46,345 bases of DNA from the IMG/VR virus record IMGVR_UViG_3300046003_004082, positions 1 through 46,345 of that record. One strand, written 5' to 3'. The stretch comes from a virus. The notes under the pieces are model-generated. The model worked only from the letters and a program-made list of their open reading frames with translations. It was not told where the DNA came from and did not search any database. The translations under genes and the position numbers were made by a program. Below are positions 35,139 through 41,227 of the stretch, one piece after another (the stretch's first letter is position 1; each line of letters starts with the position of its first letter).

Positions 35139-35369
35139 TTACTCCTTATTAGTCTTAGTTGGTTTGATGTCATCAAATGTAGGTTCTTTATGGACACGAA
35201 CAGGGTACATTTTTGTGTCATTGAAATCTAAAAATTTAAACCAATTCAAAGGTTTCCAGAATTTATGGATTATGTTATTTAGAAAAATAACCACAACACC
35301 AATGACTGCAATTCCTAAACCAAAAAGAATTGTTGCTCCCAAAAAAGTTCCTGCTTCTACTAATCCCAT
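35139..35369 (-). CDS. Small single-pass membrane protein
   Basis: A 76-residue protein with one strong membrane segment (about 8-31, ATILFGLGIAVIGVVVIFL) and a charged C-terminal tail (VRVHKEPTFDDIKPTK). GGGAG lies before the ATG, 15 bases after the tRNA-Thr CCA. Unknown function. It ends two bases before the CDGSH-like gene. Confidence 0.55.
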   Translation of the reverse strand: MGLVEAGTFLGATILFGLGIAVIGVVVIFLNNIIHKFWKPLNWFKFLDFNDTKMYPVRVHKEPTFDDIKPTKTNKE

Positions 35370-35383
35370 ATTTATCTCCCAAA

Positions 35384-35457
35384 TGGTGCCCCCTAACAGA
35401 ATCGAACTGCTAATTGATGATTACAAATCAACTGTTATACCATTTAACTAAGGGGGC
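35384..35457 (-). tRNA. tRNA-Thr(TGT)
   Basis: Acceptor GCCCCCT/AGGGGGC, anticodon loop with TGT (TTTGTAA), T-loop TTCGATT, discriminator A and encoded CCA. Confidence 0.95.
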
Positions 35458-35462
35458 GTATA

Positions 35463-35933
35463 TTATACCGCCAGTACAGACTTTAATCTATCTGCTGCGT
35501 ATGATGCAGCAAACGCATTAGGTTTTACCAACGGAATCACATTACACATACCTTTAATGTATCCTATTGCTTGTTGTATTACGATGTTGCTATTATGCTT
35601 TTCATTTGGATTAATATCTAAATGAATTTCTACGTGTCGGTCACAAATTACGTCAATGAGTTTTTGATACAATTCCGCTACCTTATATACTTCATTCATC
35701 AAACGAAGCGAAGGTTTGCTACTTTTAGCGTCGTAGTCTATTTCTGTTTGAACTTCACCAAAAATTTTACATCCATGGCACCCATCGATGTGTATTACTA
35801 CTGCAATAGTGTAATCCGCATACCATTTACCGTTACGCTTATATCTTTCAGAATCTGCTCCTAGATAGATTTTAGTCTCTTGCGATTGCGTATCAATAAA
35901 TGCTTTAACTTCTTGGATATCTAATCGTTTCAT
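35463..35933 (-). CDS. YkuK-type ribonuclease H-like protein (DUF458)
   Basis: A 156-residue protein matching the YkuK/DUF458 family, which has an RNase H-like fold. Visible landmarks are I-Y-L-G-A-D-S-E at 22-29 (acidic D27), the strands YTIAVVIHIDG, the R-L-M-N-E-V-Y-K-V helix, H-L-D-I-N-P-N-E near 104-111 and the C-terminal signature VKPNAFAASYAADR. The conserved acidic residues would place metal ions for nucleic acid cleavage, but activity in this family is little studied as far as I know. It has its own early promoter (35961-35989) and stops five bases before tRNA-Thr. Confidence 0.75.
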   Translation of the reverse strand: MKRLDIQEVKAFIDTQSQETKIYLGADSERYKRNGKWYADYTIAVVIHIDGCHGCKIFGEVQTEIDYDAKSSKPSLRLMNEVYKVAELYQKLIDVICDRHVEIHLDINPNEKHNSNIVIQQAIGYIKGMCNVIPLVKPNAFAASYAADRLKSVLAV

Positions 35934-35960
35934 CGTTATCTTCTAAAAGAGTCTAATATA

Positions 35961-35989
35961 ATTATAACACCTTTTTTGCTAGGCGTCAA
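35961..35989 (-). promoter_or_regulatory. Early sigma-70 promoter: TTGACG-17-TATAAT
   Basis: The -35 box (35984-35989) lies inside the last codons of the carboxypeptidase gene, the -10 box at 35961-35966, spacer 17 bp. It drives the YkuK-like gene and the tRNA-Thr to tRNA-Gly stretch. Confidence 0.9.
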
Positions 35990-36899
35990 GCTCTTTTTTA
36001 CGGTTATCTATAATATGATTGTACATAATATCCTCTACTTTGCGTATACGTTCATATTTATCTTTGGCTCCAAGTATTACGACAGAATACATTTGTCCGT
36101 GTCGTTCTACTGCCAAAGCCAAACAATACCCCGCATGACTAGTAAATCCCGTTTTGCTAACAACAATTGTATTGAATTCAAAAAGAACAGGCCTATTTGT
36201 ATTATTCAAAGTAATTGTTCTAATTTTTTTCTTATAAATTGTTTCAATTTCAATCTGCTTCTTTGTACTAATCTCACGTATAATAGGATATGATGCAGCA
36301 TTTGCAACCATTGTTCCTATATCTATAGCAGTTGCTTGATTTTTAGCACTTATACCTGAGGGGTCATCAAACGAACTACTTATCATACCAAACTCTAAAG
36401 CTTTTCTATTCATTTGTTCTATGAACATTTTTCTTCCGCCAGGATATGCATTAGCTAAAGTTTCTGCAGCAGAATTATCACTCTTAACTAACATAGCACT
36501 CAAAATCTCATATCTAGTAAAATTCTTTTTTCTCGGTAATGATCCGCCGACATTTGAATTAATTTGCATTACTTTAGTTAAATCTTTATCATTATCAAGC
36601 GATACCATTGCTGTCATTAATTTAGTAACACTTGCAAAAGGCCTAATTTTATTTCCATTCTTAATATACTCATGTGTCTTTGTAGTATCATTGAATACTA
36701 AAATACTCGTAGTATCTGTACGAATTATTCTTTTCTTTTTAATATGCTTGTGTGGTTTAGCGTATGCACTCGCACAACATAAAATTAAAGATGTGAATAA
36801 AACTATGGCGCCCCGCCACGGAATCGAACCGCGACTAACAGTTTTGGAGACTGCTGTGCTGCCACTACACCAGCGAGACTTGGTTGTTGCAAATATCAT
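35979..36899 (-). CDS. Secreted D-Ala-D-Ala carboxypeptidase (peptidase S11, DacA-like)
   Basis: A penicillin-binding-type serine peptidase. From the ATG at 36899 the catalytic motifs are S90-V-T-K93 (nucleophile), S140-D-N142 and K249-T-G251. These enzymes trim the terminal D-Ala of peptidoglycan stem peptides in the periplasm. A signal peptide (IVLFTSLILCCASAYA, 32-47) lies after 31 residues encoded through the tRNA-Trp gene. The only ATG in frame before the signal is at 36899, with AGGAG seven bases upstream; no ATG, GTG or TTG lies between the tRNA and the catalytic domain's signal peptide. The 3' CCA of the tRNA leads directly into ATA-GTT. It lacks the C-terminal membrane anchor of PBP5. 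The catalytic call is firm; the start is not. Confidence 0.8.
   Translation of the reverse strand: MIFATTKSRWCSGSTAVSKTVSRGSIPWRGAIVLFTSLILCCASAYAKPHKHIKKKRIIRTDTTSILVFNDTTKTHEYIKNGNKIRPFASVTKLMTAMVSLDNDKDLTKVMQINSNVGGSLPRKKNFTRYEILSAMLVKSDNSAAETLANAYPGGRKMFIEQMNRKALEFGMISSSFDDPSGISAKNQATAIDIGTMVANAASYPIIREISTKKQIEIETIYKKKIRTITLNNTNRPVLFEFNTIVVSKTGFTSHAGYCLALAVERHGQMYSVVILGAKDKYERIRKVEDIMYNHIIDNRKKELDA
36806..36879 (-). tRNA. tRNA-Trp(CCA)
   Basis: Acceptor GTCTCGC/GCGGGGC (two G-U pairs), D-stem GTGT/GCAC, anticodon loop CTCCAAA, T-loop TTCGATT, discriminator G as in Trp, encoded CCA at 36806-36808. It lies on the same strand as, and in frame within, the first 32 codons of the carboxypeptidase reading frame. 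Confidence 0.95.
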
Positions 36900-36909
36900 T
36901 CTAACTCCT

Positions 36910-36917
36910 AATAAATA
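36910..36917 (+). promoter_or_regulatory. Possible late promoter, AATAAATA, plus strand
   Basis: One mismatch from TATAAATA and 18 bp before the ATG of the plus-strand J-domain gene. The spacing is shorter than for the minus-strand late promoters here (25-36 bp), so support is moderate. Confidence 0.4.
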
Positions 36918-36934
36918 CTTAAAAAATATTTAAC

Positions 36935-37504
36935 ATGAATCCATATATAGAATTAGAAATATCAATTGATGCGTCTGAAGATGAGATAAAAATCAAATTT
37001 AGATCTTTAGCGCAAATTCATCATCCCGACAAAGGTGGGGACGAGGAAGTATTCAAACGCATAAAATTAGCATACGAAATTCTGATTGATCCTATTCGCA
37101 GAAAAGAATATGATCTATTAGGTGAAGCGGATTCAAATCAAAATATTAAACAATCGGCATTAGATCATATCGCACAAATGTTACATGCAATTGTTCCAAA
37201 TTTTAATCCCGAAAACGATGATCTAATTACTATTATGGTTGGCCAAATTAATCAAATTAAAGTTGATATGGCTAACAATATTATAGTATGTGAGCAATAT
37301 ATATCACAACTAGAAAAAGTTATACGTAGAATAAATTCAAAAAATAAAAATCGCAATATACTGTTAGATGTTGTTCAACTTCAAATAAAACAACGTAAAC
37401 AGGAATTTGAAGATTTCAATACACGTATTAAAATTTGTAATCTTGAATTGGAAATACTTAAAGACTATTTTTATGGGCTTGAAGAATTAGTAGCAATCAA
37501 TTAA
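36935..37504 (+). CDS. J-domain (DnaJ-like) co-chaperone
   Basis: A 189-residue protein and the only convincing plus-strand gene in the window. Residues 1-65 are a J-domain: NPYIELEISIDASEDEIKIKF, the catalytic H30-P-D32 loop in IHHPDKGGDEE, and helix III-IV AYEILIDPIRRKEYD. The HPD loop stimulates Hsp70 (DnaK) ATP use. The remaining ~120 residues are helical and look like a coiled coil (LEKVIRRINSKNKNRN, QLQIKQRKQEFEDFN), with no zinc fingers, so it is a class C J-protein. It may direct host DnaK to phage replication or assembly. No Shine-Dalgarno is visible. Its TAA overlaps the stop of the convergent gene at 37501. Confidence 0.85.
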   Translation: MNPYIELEISIDASEDEIKIKFRSLAQIHHPDKGGDEEVFKRIKLAYEILIDPIRRKEYDLLGEADSNQNIKQSALDHIAQMLHAIVPNFNPENDDLITIMVGQINQIKVDMANNIIVCEQYISQLEKVIRRINSKNKNRNILLDVVQLQIKQRKQEFEDFNTRIKICNLELEILKDYFYGLEELVAIN

Positions 37505-37710
37505 GTTCTGCGTTTTTTAAAATCATAATTAGCATTAACTTCGCTTACACCTAAAAGGCTAGTGCAGTCAGGGTTCTCACTTACCATGGTAACAAATTTA
37601 CGCTGATACACGTTACGTAGATCTTGTGTAAACTTCAAAGCCTCTGTCATTTTTTCAAATTGTTTGCCATACGACGTGTCCTGATGATCAGTCCAATATA
37701 CTTTAAACAT
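37501..37710 (-). CDS. Small protein, function unknown
   Basis: A 69-residue protein (FKVYWTDHQDTSYGKQFEKM, ALKFTQDLRNVYQRKF, VSENPDCTSLLGV). The beta-alpha-beta pattern F-x-V-Y-W-T-D ... V-x-M-V-S-E-N recalls short proteins seen in T4-like phages that I cannot name. AAGG lies before the ATG, 16 bases after the upstream tRNA's CCA. It converges on the J-domain gene: the two stop codons share the palindrome TTAA at 37501-37504. Confidence 0.6.
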   Translation of the reverse strand: MFKVYWTDHQDTSYGKQFEKMTEALKFTQDLRNVYQRKFVTMVSENPDCTSLLGVSEVNANYDFKKRRT

Positions 37711-37726
37711 TAATTACCTTCTAATT

Positions 37727-37819
37727 TGGTACTCCGGGAAGGACTCGAACCTTCTCTAACCGCCTATCTAGCGAATCGAGGTTATAAATCTCGTCGTGCT
37801 ACCATTACACTACCGGAGT
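37727..37819 (-). tRNA. Class II tRNA-like gene with atypical anticodon arm; anticodon read as TAT
   Basis: Acceptor ACTCCGG/CCGGAGT (7 perfect pairs), D-stem GTGT/GCAC with loop AATGGTA, T-stem GAAGG/CCTTC with loop TTCGAGT, discriminator A and encoded CCA give a convincing tRNA. The anticodon arm is poor: CGAGA with CCTCG has an A-C mismatch next to the loop TTTATAA, which would put TAT (Ile, AUA) at 34-36 with U33 and A37 in place. A ~20-base variable arm makes it class II, usual only for Leu, Ser and Tyr. The identity is open. Confidence 0.7.
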
Positions 37820-37825
37820 ATATTC

Positions 37826-37913
37826 TGGCGGAGAGTATAGGATTCGAACCTATGCATCCACTTCTGAACGACAGTTTAGCAAACTGCTGCCTTAACCGCT
37901 CGGCCAACTCTCC
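37826..37913 (-). tRNA. tRNA-Ser(GCT)
   Basis: Class II cloverleaf with acceptor GGAGAGT/ACTCTCC, anticodon loop TTGCTAA, long variable arm, T-loop TTCGAAT, discriminator G as in Ser, encoded CCA. Confidence 0.95.
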
Positions 37914-37919
37914 TATACA

Positions 37920-38141
37920 CTATTCAACTTCTTTGTCTTTGATACTATCGTTATAATTCATTTGGCTCAAAATAACGGAATATACTAACCAAAAGTAAGA
38001 TGCGATTATTCCTATAATGATTGTCCATGCTACAAATTGAGCAGACGCTTCTGCAAAAAATCCAACAAGCAATAAAAGTACAGATATAATGATTGCAAAT
38101 ACTACAGCAGTACGTTTAACAGCTTTAACCTTATTACTCAT
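37920..38141 (-). CDS. Small membrane protein with two transmembrane segments
   Basis: A 73-residue protein with two hydrophobic segments: VVFAIIISVLLLLVGFFAE (about 13-31) and FVAWTIIIGIIASYFWLVYS (about 36-55), with a basic N-terminus and charged C-tail. AGGAG lies before the ATG. It sits between tRNA-Arg and tRNA-Ser on the same transcript. Too little is visible to call a holin, though size and topology would allow it. Confidence 0.6.
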   Translation of the reverse strand: MSNKVKAVKRTAVVFAIIISVLLLLVGFFAEASAQFVAWTIIIGIIASYFWLVYSVILSQMNYNDSIKDKEVE

Positions 38142-38162
38142 AATATCTCCTAATCAATAATT

Positions 38163-38237
38163 TGGTCCGGCGTGCAGGAATCGAACCCACATCGAGGGAG
38201 TAGAAATCCCCTGTACTATCCGTTGTACTAACGCCAG
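38163..38237 (-). tRNA. tRNA-Arg(TCT)
   Basis: Acceptor CTGGCGT/ACGCCGG (one T-G pair), D-stem GTAC/GTAC, anticodon loop TTTCTAC, T-loop TTCGATT, discriminator A and encoded CCA. It reads AGA, a common Arg codon in AT-rich genes. Confidence 0.95.
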
Positions 38238-38242
38238 GTGTT

Positions 38243-38326
38243 TGGTGCGGGAGGAGAGACTCGAACTCTCACGCCTTTCGGCACGGGCTTCTAAGACCCG
38301 CATGGCTACCATTACATCACTTCCGC
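38243..38326 (-). tRNA. tRNA-Leu(TAG)
   Basis: Class II cloverleaf with acceptor GCGGAAG/CTCCCGC (one internal A-C mismatch), anticodon loop CTTAGAA, long variable arm, T-loop TTCGAGT, discriminator A, encoded CCA. First RNA after the promoter at 38336. Confidence 0.93.
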
Positions 38327-38335
38327 TTTAAATAT

Positions 38336-38364
38336 ATTTTAACATAAAATTACTTTTCTGTCAA
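38336..38364 (-). promoter_or_regulatory. Early sigma-70 promoter: TTGACA-17-TAAAAT
   Basis: Perfect -35 box at 38359-38364, -10 box TAAAAT at 38336-38341, spacer 17 bp. It reads directly into tRNA-Leu(TAG), ten bases below the -10 box, and on through the tRNA and small-gene cluster. Confidence 0.92.
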
Positions 38365-38382
38365 GCATTTTATAAGGAATTC

Positions 38383-38634
38383 TTAATCTTTTGAATTTAC
38401 GCAATACCCGCCTTTGAATTGATATACATTAGAATCGAATGTCATCTTTTCATAAATTTCACCATTGAAACATTTATACGGATCCTTAGAATTTGTTATG
38501 TAATAATAAATTCCGTAACCTATTACGCCCACAACTGTCAAACCTAATAGTATCATTGGTAGCATCTTAAGCAACCTAACTACTATACCAAAGTTAGATA
38601 AAATAAGTGGTAATACTTTGAGTAGTTCTTTCAT
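38383..38634 (-). CDS. Small membrane protein
   Basis: An 83-residue protein. Residues 1-26 form an amphipathic helix (LLKVLPLILSNFGIVVRLLKML), followed by one clear membrane segment (about 27-49, PMILLGLTVVGVIGYGIYYYI). The C-terminal ~34 residues contain two cysteines (YKCFNGEIY and GGYCVNS) that could form a disulfide outside the cytoplasm. Function unknown. It follows the UDP-glucose dehydrogenase-like gene by 19 bases. Confidence 0.55.
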   Translation of the reverse strand: MKELLKVLPLILSNFGIVVRLLKMLPMILLGLTVVGVIGYGIYYYITNSKDPYKCFNGEIYEKMTFDSNVYQFKGGYCVNSKD

Positions 38635-38653
38635 TGCATTTTACATTCTTTGA

Positions 38654-39451
38654 CTATTTGCTACCAATTTTTCTTAACTTTTTGTTGACTTCAATAGTAT
38701 GCCCTAACAGTTCCATATCAATGCCATTTGCTTTTGCAAAAGAATAAAGCGCACTAGTATCTTTAGGAAAACACATTCCGTCAAATCCTAAACCATCTTG
38801 TCCTGGAACTTTCATATGTGTAGATCCAATACGAGAGTCTAGCTTCATTAGTGAAGAAATGTTATTATAATCTATTTCAAGTTTACTACATAGCATAAAC
38901 AATTCGTTCATGAAAACAATTTTAGTTGCGAGAAAAGTATTGATTCCATATTTCATCAATGCCGCTTCCTCAATTGTAACATGGGCAACACTAATTAAAT
39001 TTCTTTGTCCAATACGAATAATACTTTCTGCCTTATTCATATGTGTGCTATTAGATCCACCTATGACTGCAAATTTACCATACTGATAATCTTGTTTTGC
39101 ATTTGCGGCAGTTAAAAATTCTGGGGCGTGGATCAAATTCGAATACTGTTTGGATAATTTAGTATACACCGTGGGCGGTGCGGTGCATTTACTAATAATT
39201 GGACCGGAGCAATCCTTCAAATTATCTAATACTTCTTCCAAAATTGAAGTATTACACACTCCATCAAAACTCATAGGAGTAGGTACACATACAAAGATGC
39301 CATCGCATTCTTTAAGTTCAGCATATGTATGCGTAGATTTAGTTAGGTCTTTATCTACGATGCGAATTTCACAGGACATATTTTGTGCAATTGCCCCACC
39401 AACAAAACCTAGCCCAACGATACCGACTTTAGTTATATTTTCATTTAGCAT
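38654..39451 (-). CDS. Short UDP-glucose/nucleotide-sugar dehydrogenase-like protein
   Basis: A 265-residue protein. V-G-I-V-G-L-G-F-V-G at 9-18 is an NAD-binding Rossmann start; VCVPTPMS near 53-60, ISKCTAPPTVY near 85-95 and IHAPEFLTAANA near 107-118 are landmarks of the UDP-glucose 6-dehydrogenase family. The catalytic cysteine is C227 in GFDGMCFPKD, followed by TSALY. Family members have 390-450 residues; here the chain ends about 38 residues after the cysteine, so the third, UDP-binding domain is missing. The nucleotide-sugar substrate may differ, or another protein may supply it. AAGGAG precedes the ATG. Likely modifies a sugar precursor for surface polymers or DNA modification. Confidence 0.8.
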   Translation of the reverse strand: MLNENITKVGIVGLGFVGGAIAQNMSCEIRIVDKDLTKSTHTYAELKECDGIFVCVPTPMSFDGVCNTSILEEVLDNLKDCSGPIISKCTAPPTVYTKLSKQYSNLIHAPEFLTAANAKQDYQYGKFAVIGGSNSTHMNKAESIIRIGQRNLISVAHVTIEEAALMKYGINTFLATKIVFMNELFMLCSKLEIDYNNISSLMKLDSRIGSTHMKVPGQDGLGFDGMCFPKDTSALYSFAKANGIDMELLGHTIEVNKKLRKIGSK

Positions 39452-39470
39452 AATTACTCCTTAAAAGACA

Positions 39471-39492
39471 TAACAGCGCCCGAAGGCGCCGT
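39471..39492 (-). terminator. UUCG-tetraloop hairpin, probable terminator
   Basis: The minus strand reads GCGCC-TTCG-GGCGC (39476-39489), extendable to an eight-pair stem with ACG and TGT on the flanks. A C(UUCG)G tetraloop is very stable. TATGTCTTTT follows, a poor U-tract. It sits between the gene at 39516 and the start at 39451, so it may end the first transcript or slow polymerase before the dehydrogenase gene. Confidence 0.6.
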
Positions 39493-39512
39493 CACTCACG
39501 TTCATTGTCTAT

Positions 39513-39520
39513 TATTTATG
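39513..39520 (-). promoter_or_regulatory. Possible late promoter, CATAAATA
   Basis: One mismatch from TATAAATA, followed by ATAGA as in the promoters at 5838, 16881 and 28234. It overlaps the stop of the upstream gene. It is 62 bp from the ATG at 39451, farther than the others, with the UUCG hairpin in between. Confidence 0.4.
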
Positions 39521-39902
39521 CCGCCAATTCTTTGATCTCTGTAATTACAAGATCCTCTTCCTGCACTTTATGTGCAACAACTTTAATCGGCTTAGACTTT
39601 GCAGCAGGTTTTGCTACTACTTTTACTGGCTTAGTTTTTGCTTTAGCTTGTACAATCGGCGTACCATTTTTCTTACCCATTGTCTCTGTAATAAGATCAA
39701 CATCGCTAGCAAACACTCCACCTAGATCAAGCAGATACTGACAAGCTTCTGCCTTCGTCATAGCATTTGGCAACTGTACGAGCTCTAGAGGAGAATGACC
39801 GCCCTTCGCAAGCAGCTTAGTACGGGAAACAATATCGTTCGCAAAACGAACTTTGGTAATACCATTTTGAGTAGAAACACCGGCAACTGTGAATTTAGAC
39901 AT
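39516..39902 (-). CDS. Conserved phage protein with Lys/Pro/Ala-rich tail, function unknown
   Basis: A 128-residue protein. Residues 1-80 are folded (FTVAGVSTQNGITKVRFAND, then LVQLPNAMTKAEACQYLLDL, GGVFASDVDLITETMGKK). The C-terminal third is a basic Ala/Pro/Lys/Val-rich linker (KTKPVKVVAKPAAKSKPIKV) resembling flexible histone-like tails, ending in an acidic strand. I recall related proteins in aquatic T4-like phages without a function. It has a strong early promoter and GGAG before the ATG, so it should be made early and at high level. A nucleic-acid-binding role is a guess based on the tail. Confidence 0.6.
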   Translation of the reverse strand: MSKFTVAGVSTQNGITKVRFANDIVSRTKLLAKGGHSPLELVQLPNAMTKAEACQYLLDLGGVFASDVDLITETMGKKNGTPIVQAKAKTKPVKVVAKPAAKSKPIKVVAHKVQEEDLVITEIKELAA

Positions 39903-39955
39903 AATTTAAATCTCCATAATAAAATAATAACATCAAATTTTTACACCACAACATA

Positions 39956-39984
39956 ATTATATAGCCTTTCGGATAGAAAGTCAA
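39956..39984 (-). promoter_or_regulatory. Early sigma-70 promoter: TTGACT-17-TATAAT
   Basis: The -35 box (39979-39984) overlaps the stop codon of the SWIM gene; -10 box at 39956-39961; spacer 17 bp. A ~50-base A/T-rich leader runs to the ATG at 39902. Confidence 0.9.
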
Positions 39985-40370
39985 GCATTTGATTCATCTT
40001 TTTGGATAAATTGCTTAACTTTGTCAGAATGGCTACATTTTCTACGGAATTGATATCCCGTACAATTACAGGAAACTGTTCCGTTTTCCGACATGACCAT
40101 ATATGTCTTGCCAGTTGATTTGGATTTGACCTGAAATATTCGTTCACTTGTTCTAGCTTCTGAGAACGTATGCCCCACAATAAATTTTTTATGAATGACG
40201 GAGGTAGGGTGATTCGGATCACCTGTAAAAACACAGACGTAGTCGGTATCTACCCATTTTGGGTTCGGCACCACCTTGCCCGTAAATGTTACAAATTTGT
40301 AATCCTCTCCAAGAAGCACCGACCGCATCTTAGTTTGAATTGCTACCGTCTGTCCTATTGTAAAATTCAT
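39981..40370 (-). CDS. SWIM-type zinc-finger protein
   Basis: A 129-residue protein. The C-terminal half carries a SWIM zinc finger: C101-x-C103-x(8)-C112-x-H114 within VSCNCTGYQFRRKCSH, preceded by the usual strand pair (RIFQVKSKSTGKTYMVM). The N-terminal ~70 residues form a small beta-rich domain (VTFTGKVVPNPKW, YVCVFTGDPNHP). SWIM fingers bind DNA or proteins in bacterial, viral and eukaryotic settings. GAGGAG precedes the ATG, driven by the strong promoter at 40394-40422. An early host-interaction or nucleic-acid-binding role is likely. Confidence 0.75.
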   Translation of the reverse strand: MNFTIGQTVAIQTKMRSVLLGEDYKFVTFTGKVVPNPKWVDTDYVCVFTGDPNHPTSVIHKKFIVGHTFSEARTSERIFQVKSKSTGKTYMVMSENGTVSCNCTGYQFRRKCSHSDKVKQFIQKDESNA

Positions 40371-40393
40371 ATCTGCTCCTCCACTATACCTCT

Positions 40394-40422
40394 ATTATAG
40401 CATATTTTGGACAAGAAGTCAA
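40394..40422 (-). promoter_or_regulatory. Early sigma-70 promoter: TTGACT-17-TATAAT
   Basis: The -35 box at 40417-40422, the -10 box at 40394-40399, spacer 17 bp, 18 bases below the terminator of the replication block. It drives the SWIM gene. Confidence 0.92.
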
Positions 40423-40439
40423 GCACTATTTTTAGCCAA

Positions 40440-40474
40440 AATAATACCCCAGAATGTTTCTCTAGGGTATTATT
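40440..40474 (-). terminator. Hairpin terminator ending the replication block
   Basis: Ten perfect base pairs (GGGTATTATT on 40474-40465 down to AATAATACCC at 40440-40449 read from the plus strand) with a 15-base loop, followed on the minus strand by TTTT. It lies nine bases after the stop of the 58-residue gene. The A/T-rich lower stem would serve the plus strand too. Confidence 0.8.
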
Positions 40475-40483
40475 AACAGATTG

Positions 40484-40660
40484 CTATTTTTCTTCTTCGA
40501 TTGTATCTTCTGTAGGTATGTCAATTACTCCATTTGTTTCAAAGTACTCAAGTGTTTCTAAAATTCCCTGTTGATATCCGTATGCTTTGCAACAATAGCA
40601 AGCTAACAACATCAACCCTATTTGTATGAGATCATACAACGAAAAAATCATTTCTCCCAT
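40484..40660 (-). CDS. 58-residue membrane-associated protein
   Basis: A short gene with GGAG seven bases before the ATG. It begins MGEMIFSLYDLIQIGLMLLACYCCKAYGY, giving one membrane-like helix (about 5-24) with a Cys cluster C-Y-C-C at its end that could be lipid-modified or bind metal. An acidic tail follows (EYFETNGVIDIPTEDTIEEEK). Function unknown. It is the last gene before the terminator at 40440-40474. Confidence 0.55.
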   Translation of the reverse strand: MGEMIFSLYDLIQIGLMLLACYCCKAYGYQQGILETLEYFETNGVIDIPTEDTIEEEK

Positions 40661-40685
40661 ATTTTACTCCTAGTTAACTACATTT

Positions 40686-41192
40686 TTAATCCCTATTTTC
40701 TAGATCATCATACACAAACCAATCTTCTTGGCGCTGTCTTAAATTTTTAAATTGATTATGTTCTGTTAAAAACTTAGCAACTAAACTTTCCTGTAGTCCA
40801 TATGCTTCGAACTCCCAAGGTTGATCCCAATAGGACACGTCATCCTCATATGTTTCGCCTCTCCAAACAGTAATGTATTTAGTTTTTCTTATCTTTTCCT
40901 TCATTTCACCTTTGGCCCATTGTTTAAGATGAACCATTTCATGCGCAAGTGCGGTAAACATATGAATTTTTTTTCTTGTTCTATGAATCTCTACTAAAAA
41001 TTTTCTAGGTATTGGCAAATCGTCGGCAATATTACAATATGCGCCTGCAGATAACTTATCACATATATGTACTTCTAGTGTTATATGTTTTATCATTTGC
41101 GGGGTTAGTAATTTGTGTGCGAAGGATTTTGCTGCCATCCTTAGCATTTTTGTCAATTTTATATCTTTTGCCCCTAGTATAGTAAGATTCAT
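40686..41192 (-). CDS. SprT-like zinc metalloprotease
   Basis: A 168-residue protein with the zincin motif H84-E85-M-V-H88 in ALAHEMVHLKQW, a third-ligand region PWEFEAYG near 137-144, and a helical surround typical of SprT-like proteases. The eukaryotic relative Spartan digests DNA-protein crosslinks. The C-terminal zinc ribbon of E. coli SprT is absent. A late-promoter match lies 28 bp upstream, though it is also reached by read-through from the helicase gene. A role in clearing crosslinks or in lysis cannot be told from sequence. Confidence 0.75.
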   Translation of the reverse strand: MNLTILGAKDIKLTKMLRMAAKSFAHKLLTPQMIKHITLEVHICDKLSAGAYCNIADDLPIPRKFLVEIHRTRKKIHMFTALAHEMVHLKQWAKGEMKEKIRKTKYITVWRGETYEDDVSYWDQPWEFEAYGLQESLVAKFLTEHNQFKNLRQRQEDWFVYDDLENRD

Positions 41193-41219
41193 ATTACACC
41201 TTTCGAATATGCTATCTTT

Positions 41220-41227
41220 TATTTATT
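41220..41227 (-). promoter_or_regulatory. T4-type late promoter, AATAAATA
   Basis: One mismatch from TATAAATA, 28 bp upstream of the SprT-like ATG at 41192, overlapping the stop of the gene at 41223-41441. Confidence 0.5.

Noticed and set aside
35370-35377. Late-promoter-like GATAAATA
   Set aside because: It ends directly at the ATG of the small membrane protein gene and overlaps its ribosome site, so it cannot drive that gene.
37727-37819. Selenocysteine tRNA, suggested by an 8-bp pairing TACTCCGG/CCGGAGTA
   Set aside because: The outer A of the 3' strand is the discriminator before CCA, leaving a normal 7-bp acceptor. D-stem and anticodon do not fit tRNA-Sec (TCA).
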